From CAYRMV01 sp964425255 (GTDB lineage Bacteria; Bacteroidota; Bacteroidia; Flavobacteriales_D; Crocinitomicaceae): a DNA stretch of 6,381 bases. Both the position numbers and the translations under genes were made by a program. Positions 1-5,884 of the stretch are shown here, in pieces. Under the pieces are notes generated by a model. It saw only the letters and a program-made list of their open reading frames with translations, did not search any database and was not told the DNA's origin. The number at the start of each line of letters is the position of its first letter. Position 1 is the first letter of the stretch. The stretch spans positions 1-6,381 of the forward strand of contig CAYRMV010000174.1 of NCBI GenBank assembly GCA_964425255.1. The letters are read 5' to 3'.

Positions 1-1329
1 GGCAATTAATAGTTGGATGATGTTGGCAAATTCAAATACAAGGAAAAGGAACGTCAAGAAAAAAGCGAAGAATACAAAGCCCCATATTTCACTATTAATC
101 AATCCTTCTTGAACAGAAGAGTAATTATCATAAAAGCGATCAAATTGATAGGTATCAAAATCTAAATTATTTTCATTTTCCATCATTTCAATCAATTCAT
201 CCTGATCCATTGAATCAACAGCTTGCAAAACTTTGTATTTCTGAATAATTGGCTGAAGATTGAAATCCGAGTATTTAACTGAATTATTTTGCATGATACT
301 TGTCGACAAATTTCGATACTTTTTTGCTTCCAAATAGTTGGCTATCAATTCCGGATTGAATGAGCAATTTACACGATATTTTTGGCATAAATCTTTTACG
401 TCATTTAATGCCGAAACCACCGCTTTTTTATTGTTATTTCGAACAATGGATCTGATTTTTGGACGAATTTCTTGATTAAATTCACGTGAAGTTTGAAAAT
501 AGGGATAAGAAAATAAACGAGAATCATAATTTTCAAGTGCATACCAATGCTTATTTTGTTCTTCGTTTACTTTTACAGAATTCAATATAAACCGATTGGA
601 AACACAACTATCCGAATTCGCGAACTTTTCTACATACGTAAAAAAACAAAATTCCTTATCGTCAATTACACTTGTTTTCCAATCTTTTGGATCTAAATCT
701 TTGTACCGATTTTCTGGATAATAATCGTTCTGATACGTTTGTGTTGAATCGTTTACATAATAATCATGGTCATCACGAAAATGAGCATCTTCCCCTTCAA
801 AATAAAAGTAATCCAAATTGGAATAACCTAAATCCGTTAAATTTAATTTGTAGTCATTTGAATTGTTGACCAAAAAGGCTACACCATAATTGAGCTTTTT
901 CCAATCTTCCTTGATTTCTTCTTGTGAAAACGAAGTGTTAAATCGCGTAAAAACCCCTGCTGTAAAGGGAATATACGCAGAAATCAAAATGATAAACGGA
1001 ATAAAAAGCAAAAAGAAAAGACGAATCAAATACGCTTTTGAAACAGGATAAAAACTTTTGATTGCATTGTTTTTGAAATACGAAATCGCCCAAAAGGAAA
1101 GCACAATCAATACCACAATCATGTGAAAGAAAACATAGTATTTCTCTCCATATAAACTTGTTAAATGTTGGTCGACAAAATCTTCTTTGTCGGTAATTAA
1201 AAACCCTAGAATATACGAAACAATCCAAAGTAAAACACCTCCTGAAAGCATTTGAACAAACTTCGAATGCCACAAAAGCGGATGATTTTCAAGTAAACGG
1301 TTGTTTATTTTTTTCCAAAATGTCATCAT
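1..1329 (-). CDS. Partial membrane protein, probable ABC transporter permease (C-terminus beyond the left edge)
   Basis: The frame is open from the ATG at 1329 to base 1, giving 443 codons without a stop; the C-terminus lies outside the window. I read hydrophobic segments at about residues 25-45, 67-85, 102-122 and 414-435, the last followed by more hydrophobic sequence at the edge. Residues about 125-413 form a hydrophilic region rich in Tyr, Asp, Asn and Lys. With the N-terminus inside, this region would be periplasmic. The gene starts 12 bases after the ABC ATPase stop and in the same frame, so the two are very likely cotranscribed, and a permease subunit is the natural inference. No family motif proves it, and no substrate can be named. 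ATG at 1329 and ATG at 1326 are both possible starts; no strong ribosome binding site decides between them. The reading frame is certain, the permease role moderately so. Confidence 0.8.
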   Translation of the reverse strand, partial: MMTFWKKINNRLLENHPLLWHSKFVQMLSGGVLLWIVSYILGFLITDKEDFVDQHLTSLYGEKYYVFFHMIVVLIVLSFWAISYFKNNAIKSFYPVSKAYLIRLFFLLFIPFIILISAYIPFTAGVFTRFNTSFSQEEIKEDWKKLNYGVAFLVNNSNDYKLNLTDLGYSNLDYFYFEGEDAHFRDDHDYYVNDSTQTYQNDYYPENRYKDLDPKDWKTSVIDDKEFCFFTYVEKFANSDSCVSNRFILNSVKVNEEQNKHWYALENYDSRLFSYPYFQTSREFNQEIRPKIRSIVRNNNKKAVVSALNDVKDLCQKYRVNCSFNPELIANYLEAKKYRNLSTSIMQNNSVKYSDFNLQPIIQKYKVLQAVDSMDQDELIEMMENENNLDFDTYQFDRFYDNYSSVQEGLINSEIWGFVFFAFFLTFLFLVFEFANIIQLLIA

Positions 1330-1341
1330 AATTTCCAGCAA

Positions 1342-2493
1342 TTAATTGGTAAATAAGCGTCGGGTTGAATGCGAAATGTCGCGCACGTACTGAACTTGAA
1401 TGTGATTCGAAATCAAAGCTAAAAGCAAGGTGTTTAATTGATTTTCTCCTTCGAGTGTTAACAAATAAACTCCTCCATTAAATTGAATTTGGTTGACCGT
1501 GACATTTGTCAAAGCAAGATTTAATTGTTCCCGAGACTGATGAATTTCCAACTCAATAACCGTTTGCTTCACTTCGGATTCGTTGGCTGAATTCAAATGG
1601 GTTGGTTTTCCCTGTTTTAAAAACAACACATGATCTGAAACTTTCTCCACTTCAAACAATTGCTGTGAACTCAATATGATTCCCAATGGATTGGACAAAC
1701 TTTGAGACAAATGACGCAAATCTTCTAGAATTAACTGTTGGGCAAGTACATCTAAATTTGCCAAAGGTTCGTCCAACAACAACAATTTGGGAGTACGTAA
1801 AAACGTACGCGCTAGTTCAAATCGCATTTTATACCCCGAAGACAATTCGTCCCAATTGTGGTTTCGGTATTTCCACAAACCAAAACGAATAATCATCATC
1901 AAAACGATTAATTCATTTTCCTCCCCATGGATTCCGTAATGACTCGCCGCAAATTTTAAATTTGATTTTAATGATCCGTACCATTTGGGAGTTCGTTGTG
2001 GAATGTATGTTAGTTTGGTTCGTAAATCATATTCGGAGTGAACATCCGACGAAAAGGGAAATTCCAGTTCGCCTTGATCAAATTTCAAATCTTTGGCCAA
2101 AATGCGAAGTAAAGTCGTTTTTCCATTTCCATTTTCACCGACTAACCCCCAAATTTCACCTTCTTGGATTTGTAAATTGATTTCACCCAATTCAAAACGT
2201 CCAGAGCCATATTTTTTTCTCATGTTTTGAACATGAACCAAAACAGTTCCGGGACTTTTAATGGGAAATTCTTGTTTGGAAAGTTCATCGATAAAAGGAA
2301 AAATACGATCGATTAGTTCTTGATTGGTTCGTTCCGCTTCTTCTTTCCACGAAGTAATTTCGATGCAGCTGCGATACAAATCTAATTTTTGTGTATCGAG
2401 CACACAATCTACCAATTTTCGAAATCCCAAATGAACATCTCCATCGAGAAAATGCGTTTGAACTTCGGCTAGCTTGTCTTTGAATATTTGCAT
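1342..2493 (-). CDS. ABC transporter ATP-binding protein with N- and C-terminal extensions
   Basis: This 383-residue cytoplasmic ATPase should power a membrane partner, most likely the product of the next gene. Residues 1-80 are a mostly helical N-terminal extension absent from minimal ABC ATPases. The nucleotide-binding domain covers about 85-297: Walker A GENGNGKTT (119-127), Q-loop Gln166 in TYIPQ, signature LSSGY (217-221, a variant of LSGGQ), Walker B LLLLDEP (237-243) with catalytic Glu242, and D-loop NLD (246-248). The H-loop reads SSQQL (275-279), with Gln277 where most families have His. Residues about 308-383 form an alternating strand-helix tail ending in RDISHSTRRLF, resembling the accessory domain seen on many ABC-2 type exporter ATPases. 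The ATG at 2493 is fixed by an in-frame TAG at 2506-2508. A Bacteroidota-type promoter lies just upstream. Export is inferred from the absence of a binding-protein gene in view; the substrate is unknown. Confidence 0.93.
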   Translation of the reverse strand: MQIFKDKLAEVQTHFLDGDVHLGFRKLVDCVLDTQKLDLYRSCIEITSWKEEAERTNQELIDRIFPFIDELSKQEFPIKSPGTVLVHVQNMRKKYGSGRFELGEINLQIQEGEIWGLVGENGNGKTTLLRILAKDLKFDQGELEFPFSSDVHSEYDLRTKLTYIPQRTPKWYGSLKSNLKFAASHYGIHGEENELIVLMMIIRFGLWKYRNHNWDELSSGYKMRFELARTFLRTPKLLLLDEPLANLDVLAQQLILEDLRHLSQSLSNPLGIILSSQQLFEVEKVSDHVLFLKQGKPTHLNSANESEVKQTVIELEIHQSREQLNLALTNVTVNQIQFNGGVYLLTLEGENQLNTLLLALISNHIQVQYVRDISHSTRRLFTN

Positions 2494-2515
2494 GAATATG
2501 GTTATCTAACTCATA

Positions 2516-2547
2516 CAAACGTACTCTTTTCAATTACATTGTGCAAA
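2516..2547 (-). promoter_or_regulatory. Predicted Bacteroidota-type promoter for the ABC ATPase operon
   Basis: On the minus strand TACGTTTG (2516-2523) matches the Bacteroidota -7 consensus TAnnTTTG exactly. A TTTG (2544-2547) lies 20 bases upstream, as expected for the -33 element. Transcription would begin near 2510, leaving a leader of under 20 bases before the ATG at 2493. This suggests that the ATPase and the probable permease have their own promoter, separate from the CNNM-type gene. The call rests on sequence match only. Confidence 0.6.
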
Positions 2548-2590
2548 TTTCTGCAAAAGGATTTCCATTTAACATTTTATCGGAAAGAAA

Positions 2591-2617
2591 ATAATTTTAA
2601 TTCTTTTATAATTTTAA
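2591..2617. repeat. Ten-base direct repeat ATAATTTTAA, two copies
   Basis: The ten-base unit occurs at 2591-2600 and again at 2608-2617, separated by TTCTTTT (17-base period), in the gap upstream of the ABC ATPase promoter. It could be a pair of protein-binding sites or an AT-rich upstream element, but low-complexity DNA produces such repeats easily. Confidence 0.3.
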
Positions 2618-2644
2618 ACTAGAATTATATAAATCTGAAAATCA

Positions 2645-2667
2645 ACTTACATTAGCTGATCGTAAGT
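2645..2667 (-). terminator. Possible weak hairpin at the end of the CNNM/CorC-type gene
   Basis: ACTTAC (2645-2650) and GTAAGT (2662-2667) are perfect inverted repeats with an 11-base loop that contains the gene's stop codon. On the minus strand the stem is followed by only a modestly T-rich stretch, and the stem has few G-C pairs, so it would be at best a weak terminator. Confidence 0.2.
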
Positions 2668-3926
2668 AACACTTTATCAATCCGAAGGTGATCCATATCA
2701 ATCACTTCGAAAGTAAACTTTTCGGTTTCAATCACATCACCAACATTGGGCATGGCTTGTAATTCCTCGATCAAATACCCGGAAATAGTTGTATACAAAG
2801 CATTATTCTCTGTTATTACTTCGCGTTTGAAGTATTGATTCAATTCATAAATCAAGGTTTTTCCGTCAATCAAATAACTTCCATCTTTACGTGGAATGAT
2901 GAATTCATCGTCTTTTTCATCTTCGTCTGGCAAATCACCAACAATCGCTTCAATCAAATCGTGTAAGGTGACAATTCCTTCAACACTTCCGTATTCATCG
3001 ATCACCACAGCAATATACTGTTTCTTTTGCTTAAACAAATTCAAAATCTTAAACGCAGTAGCATTTTCAATGACAAAAATGGGTTTCTCAATGATTTGAT
3101 TTAGTTCAAAATCAGGTCGATTGAAATTTTCCAAGAACGTTTTGATGGTCAAAACTCCCAAAATTTGATTCAAGCTTTTATCCGCGACGACAAATTTGGA
3201 ATGGACACTGTCTTTCAATTGTTGAAAAATATCCTGAGTTGGTTTGTTGATGTCAATCCATTCCACATCCGTGTGATGCGTCATCAAGGTTTTCGCCGTT
3301 TGATCGGTAAAATAAAACAAATTGTGGTGTACATCGGATTCCTCTTTTTCTAAAATCCCTTGCTTGCCCGCACTTTTAATTAAGAACTTTAATTCCTCTT
3401 CGCTTACACGCTCACCATCAGACTCTTTCATGCCTACCAATTTTAAAATCAATTTTGTAGAAATAGAAAGTAACTTCACAAAAGGAAAAGTAATAAACGT
3501 AAAATAACGGATGATTGGAACACAAATCAACGCAATTCCTTCGGGATTATTCATGGCTAAGGTTTTGGGCACCAATTCACCAATTACAATCGTGAAATAC
3601 GTGATCGAACCAATCACCGAAATCAATGCAATGTTGTGTGCGTAAGGAGCTAACCAAGAAATTTCGACCAAATATTTTTCTAAATCATCCGTCAAAGCTG
3701 CTCCACCATAAGCACCCGATACAATTCCAATTAACGTGATTCCGACCTGAACGGAAGAGAGAAAATTCTCTGGGTTTTCGAGCAATTGTAAAATGGTTTT
3801 TGCCCGTGAATCGCCACGAGATGCTAAGTGTTCCATGCGTGATTTTTTCACGGAAACCAAAGCGATCTCCGAAAGTGAAAAAAATCCGTTTAGTAAAGTT
3901 AAGCCAAAAATGACGAGAATTTCCAT
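2652..3926 (-). CDS. CNNM/CorC/HlyC-family membrane protein with CBS pair and CorC-type C-terminal domain
   Basis: The frame can start at ATG 3941 (429 residues) or ATG 3926 (424 residues). I prefer 3926 because the first hydrophobic segment, EILVIFGLTLLNGFF, follows at once, as usual in the family. Numbered from the longer start, the transmembrane CNNM (DUF21) domain spans about 7-190, with hallmark motifs NGFFSLSEIAL (18-28), SVQVGITLIGI (63-73) and GELVPKTLA (121-129). A CBS pair follows at about 212-340, with VVIDEYGSVEGIVTLHDLIE (312-331) in the second repeat, then a CorC/HlyC-type domain at about 345-427 with DGSYLIDG (353-360). Characterised members are inner-membrane proteins tied to Mg2+ transport or efflux and regulated by nucleotide binding at the CBS pair; the old name 'hemolysin' is misleading. 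The gliding protein GldE of flavobacteria is a relative, but no gliding gene lies nearby. Length and domains are complete. The transported ion is inferred from the family. Confidence 0.93.
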   Translation of the reverse strand: MEILVIFGLTLLNGFFSLSEIALVSVKKSRMEHLASRGDSRAKTILQLLENPENFLSSVQVGITLIGIVSGAYGGAALTDDLEKYLVEISWLAPYAHNIALISVIGSITYFTIVIGELVPKTLAMNNPEGIALICVPIIRYFTFITFPFVKLLSISTKLILKLVGMKESDGERVSEEELKFLIKSAGKQGILEKEESDVHHNLFYFTDQTAKTLMTHHTDVEWIDINKPTQDIFQQLKDSVHSKFVVADKSLNQILGVLTIKTFLENFNRPDFELNQIIEKPIFVIENATAFKILNLFKQKKQYIAVVIDEYGSVEGIVTLHDLIEAIVGDLPDEDEKDDEFIIPRKDGSYLIDGKTLIYELNQYFKREVITENNALYTTISGYLIEELQAMPNVGDVIETEKFTFEVIDMDHLRIDKVLLTIS

Positions 3927-3960
3927 TTCACAAACATACATAAATTAATGGATATGAAAT

Positions 3961-3984
3961 AAAAAAAGCCGGAATATACCGGCT
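3961..3984 (-). terminator. Intrinsic terminator of the 50-residue protein gene
   Basis: AGCCGG (3967-3972) and CCGGCT (3979-3984) form a perfect GC-rich six-base-pair stem with a six-base loop. On the minus strand the stem runs straight into seven T residues and further T-rich sequence. It lies 23 bases after the stop of the small gene at 4008-4160 and 34 bases before the preferred start of the CNNM-type gene. The small gene is therefore probably a separate transcript, with some read-through possible. The plus-strand side has no T run, so termination is one-directional. Confidence 0.82.
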
Positions 3985-4007
3985 AAAACGTATGTGTTTT
4001 TCGTTTC

Positions 4008-4160
4008 TTAATTCAAATGAAAAAGGACTTTTTTCCCTTTTACTTTTTTGGCAGTAACTCCTTTGCTGTATTGCAAAATTCGATTCAAAGTTTCTGCGGA
4101 TGGTCCATCTTTCAACTCCTGAACCGTTGGAGCAGTTTTTACTGGGTAATTTTTTAACAT
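4008..4160 (-). CDS. Small conserved-looking protein of unknown function (50 residues)
   Basis: ATG at 4160 opens a 50-codon frame ending in TAA at 4008. The product is soluble and very basic towards its end. A proline-containing N-terminus (NYPVKTAPTVQEL, 4-16) leads into a predicted amphipathic helix at about 21-34 (SAETLNRILQYSKG), followed by a Lys-rich stretch (TAKKVKGKKV, 37-46) and a short hydrophobic end (LFHLN). There are no cysteines, metal ligands, signal peptide or membrane segment. From memory, short proteins of this shape, with an ETLxxILxYSK core, recur in flavobacteria without a known role; I could not check this. That the frame is real is supported by the strong terminator 23 bases downstream and by its position filling an otherwise empty stretch. 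No Shine-Dalgarno sequence is seen. Confidence 0.75.
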   Translation of the reverse strand: MLKNYPVKTAPTVQELKDGPSAETLNRILQYSKGVTAKKVKGKKVLFHLN

Positions 4161-4297
4161 AGGCGCTTTCTATTTGTTATATTCTGAAACGAAACTTAAA
4201 ATAAGATATTGTGTTTGTTTGTAAATTTCCTTCAAAATCAAAACAGAATCAATCGAAAAAATGTACATTCGTTTGAAATATTTGTAAAGAAATTTTC
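4161..4297. promoter_or_regulatory. Divergent intergenic region between the 50-residue protein gene and the membrane operon
   Basis: These 137 AT-rich bases must hold the promoters for both directions, but no full match to the Bacteroidota promoter is present. The best partial -7 candidates are TTCGTTTG (4268-4275, one mismatch to TAnnTTTG) for the plus-strand operon and TAAGTTTC on the minus strand near 4190-4200 for the small gene; neither has a convincing -33 TTTG. A perfect ten-base palindrome, AATGTACATT, lies at 4260-4269, close to the plus-strand candidate. The promoter function is inferred from the divergent layout. Confidence 0.45.
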
Positions 4298-4876
4298 ATG
4301 AAAAACAACACTATTCCCAAGAAACAAGACCGTTTCATCGCTTTGCTTTTTCTTGTGTTAACTCTTTTATTTATTGCATTTTCATTGACAAGTCCTTCTT
4401 TTTTTGAATGGGTTTTTACTCGACATCAAAATCCATGGAGTTGGTATATTCGACCTTTATTTTTAATTCCATTTTGCTATTTCGCCTACAAACACAGTTG
4501 GTCAGGAGTTTCTATTACCGTTTTTTGTTTGTTCACAAGTATGTTTTGGTTTAATCAACCTAATGTTGTAAGTGAACAGGTTAAAACCTTTCTAGCATTT
4601 GAAAAGGAATGGTTGGCTGGTTCGTGGACCGTTTCTAAGTTATTTTTGGCTTGCACAATTCCTATTTCCTTTTTCTTGTTAGGACTTGCTTTTTGGAAGC
4701 GAAGTTTACTATTGGGAATAAGTGTTTTGATCATGATGGCAACAGGTAAAATGATTTGGAGTGTCCAAAATGCAGGTGATTCAGGTAAATCTATCTTTGT
4801 GCCAGCAATTGTTGGATTAACACTCTGTATTGTAATTTTATATTTTGGATTTAAACGCTTGGAAAAGAAAAACTAA
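4298..4876 (+). CDS. Integral membrane protein of unknown function, about six transmembrane segments
   Basis: This 192-residue, very hydrophobic protein has segments at about residues 12-32, 48-64, 68-85, 111-132, 135-156 and 164-186, with a Lys-rich C-terminus (KRLEKK) that should be cytoplasmic. Conspicuous features are the aromatic, polar stretch FFEWVFTRHQNPWSWYIRP (35-53), a short amphipathic loop around FNQPNVVSEQVKTFLAFEKEW (85-105), and GLAFWKRS (129-136). The overall pattern looks like a conserved membrane family I cannot name. There is no transporter signature, metal-binding motif or catalytic motif, so no function is assigned. It is the first of three closely spaced genes and stops 10 bases before the next. 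The ATG at 4298 is the first in the frame and is preceded by an A-rich stretch rather than a Shine-Dalgarno sequence. Confidence 0.87.
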   Translation: MKNNTIPKKQDRFIALLFLVLTLLFIAFSLTSPSFFEWVFTRHQNPWSWYIRPLFLIPFCYFAYKHSWSGVSITVFCLFTSMFWFNQPNVVSEQVKTFLAFEKEWLAGSWTVSKLFLACTIPISFFLLGLAFWKRSLLLGISVLIMMATGKMIWSVQNAGDSGKSIFVPAIVGLTLCIVILYFGFKRLEKKN

Positions 4877-4886
4877 TTTTTAAACA

Positions 4887-5333
4887 ATGATACTCAATGT
4901 AAGCTTTGGCATCTTTGCTCTTTTACCACAAGGTTGGATTTTTATGACCATCATCATTCTTTTGGAATGTGTCATTTTAAGTTACTTAACAACAAAACTT
5001 CGGTATGACAAACTCATTTACAGCACAATTTTTATTTCAAATTTTCTAAGCGGACTTGTTGGTTTCGGTATATCCATCTTACTCAATGGAGGTTGGTGGC
5101 TTGTTGTTTGGTTTCCTTGGGTAAGCAATCATGAAGTTGGTGAAAATGCTTTCAATGAATTAATGATTTACTATGGATGTGCATTTGTTTTGACACTTTT
5201 AATTGAAGGACTAATTAATTATCTTTTTCTGCGGAAAACATATCCAAGTTCAAAAATCCTTTACTACACATTGTTAATCAACATTATTAGTTATACTTTT
5301 GGCTCAATCGCCTTATATTCATACAGTTTCTAA
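4887..5333 (+). CDS. Integral membrane protein of unknown function, four transmembrane segments
   Basis: The 148-residue product has hydrophobic segments at about residues 14-34, 43-67, 94-115 and 124-146 and no sizeable soluble domain. Between the second and third segments is a striking aromatic stretch, NGGWWLVVWFPWVSNHEVGE (67-86), which probably lies at the membrane surface. Charged residues just inside segments (Glu27, Glu107) and the dibasic LRK (115-117) may matter for function or topology. I do not recognise the family. It sits 10 bases after the preceding membrane gene and 8 bases before the next, so a shared transcript is very likely. An alternative start at Met20 (about 4944) would remove the lead into the first membrane segment and is less likely. 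No Shine-Dalgarno sequence is visible. Confidence 0.84.
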   Translation: MILNVSFGIFALLPQGWIFMTIIILLECVILSYLTTKLRYDKLIYSTIFISNFLSGLVGFGISILLNGGWWLVVWFPWVSNHEVGENAFNELMIYYGCAFVLTLLIEGLINYLFLRKTYPSSKILYYTLLINIISYTFGSIALYSYSF

Positions 5334-5341
5334 TTTTATCT

Positions 5342-5848
5342 ATGAAAAAAATCATCCATAAAATAGGTAATTCATTTCCATCTCATATCTATGCGATTGG
5401 CTTGATTTTCATACTTACTTCGTTATTTTTATTCTTGAATAATCCAGTACTTGCTTTGATATTTTTGTTAGTAGGAATGTTTATTTGTACAAGTCGATAT
5501 GGAGTTGAAATAGATTTAGAGAAGAAAAAATATCGTGAATATGGGCAGATTTTCGGTATAAAACAGGGTCAATGGTTTGACTTGACTAAAATGCCATACA
5601 TCAGTATATTAAAAAGCAAAAGTGGCCACTTAATTTATAGCCAATCTAGCTATTCGACAGCAAGTTATGACGATGGATTTGACGTTTGCTTACTCAACGA
5701 ATCTCACAGAAAACGAGTGGTGATTAAAAAATGTAAAACAAAAGAAGAAGCGATGCAATTTGCAAAAGAATTAGAATCCATGTTAGATATAAAAATCGTT
5801 CAATTTGATCCAAGAATCTCATCTCGGACAGCTCAAAGAAGGCGATAA
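5342..5848 (+). CDS. Membrane-anchored protein with two N-terminal helices and a PH-like cytoplasmic domain
   Basis: The 168-residue product begins with a basic segment, then a helical hairpin in the membrane (about residues 17-32 and 35-51, turn NNP at 33-35). The rest is soluble and should face the cytoplasm. Residues 52-130 look like successive beta strands (YGVEIDLEKKKYREYGQIFG, then the WFDL, YISIL, HLIYS, FDVCLL and RVVIKK stretches), followed by an amphipathic helix at 133-148 (KTKEEAMQFAKELESM). A strand-rich sheet closed by one C-terminal helix, attached to a two-helix anchor, resembles bacterial PH-like domain proteins; this is a fold-level guess from pattern. The tail RISSRTAQRRR (158-168) is strongly basic and may be a conserved end of the family. 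It is the last of three tightly spaced membrane genes and starts 8 bases after the second. No enzymatic motif is present. Confidence 0.85.
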   Translation: MKKIIHKIGNSFPSHIYAIGLIFILTSLFLFLNNPVLALIFLLVGMFICTSRYGVEIDLEKKKYREYGQIFGIKQGQWFDLTKMPYISILKSKSGHLIYSQSSYSTASYDDGFDVCLLNESHRKRVVIKKCKTKEEAMQFAKELESMLDIKIVQFDPRISSRTAQRRR

Positions 5849-5884
5849 ATTGTATATTTAAACTTTGAATTTTCATTTACTCCA

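Noticed and set aside
672..869. Plus-strand open frame within the left membrane-protein gene
   Set aside because: The Asn-, Leu- and His-rich product is the antisense image of the coding frame. Similar antisense frames at 1686-1892, 1962-2180, 2896-3099, 3165-3353 and 3322-3507 were rejected for the same reason.
938..1273. A 111-codon minus-strand open frame with a hydrophobic, Cys- and Phe-rich product
   Set aside because: It lies wholly inside the probable permease gene in another frame on the same strand. The 443-codon frame is longer, has sensible membrane segments and follows the ATPase directly.
2285..2533. An 82-codon minus-strand open frame starting upstream of the ATPase
   Set aside because: It overlaps the ATPase N-terminus in another frame, its Arg- and Ser-rich product resembles nothing, and its start lies upstream of the predicted transcription start.
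2652..3926. Hemolysin or gliding-motility GldE
   Set aside because: The hemolysin name is historical for this family and nothing shows toxin activity. GldE is a relative, but no other gliding gene lies nearby.
3961..3984. The hairpin as a two-way terminator or a repeat element
   Set aside because: Only the minus-strand side has a T run, no gene approaches it on the plus strand, and no second copy was seen in the window.
4298..5848. A defence or toxin-immunity system made of small membrane proteins
   Set aside because: No nuclease, toxin, NTPase or sensor domain accompanies the three proteins and no mobile-element signs surround them, so the claim would rest only on their being unknown.
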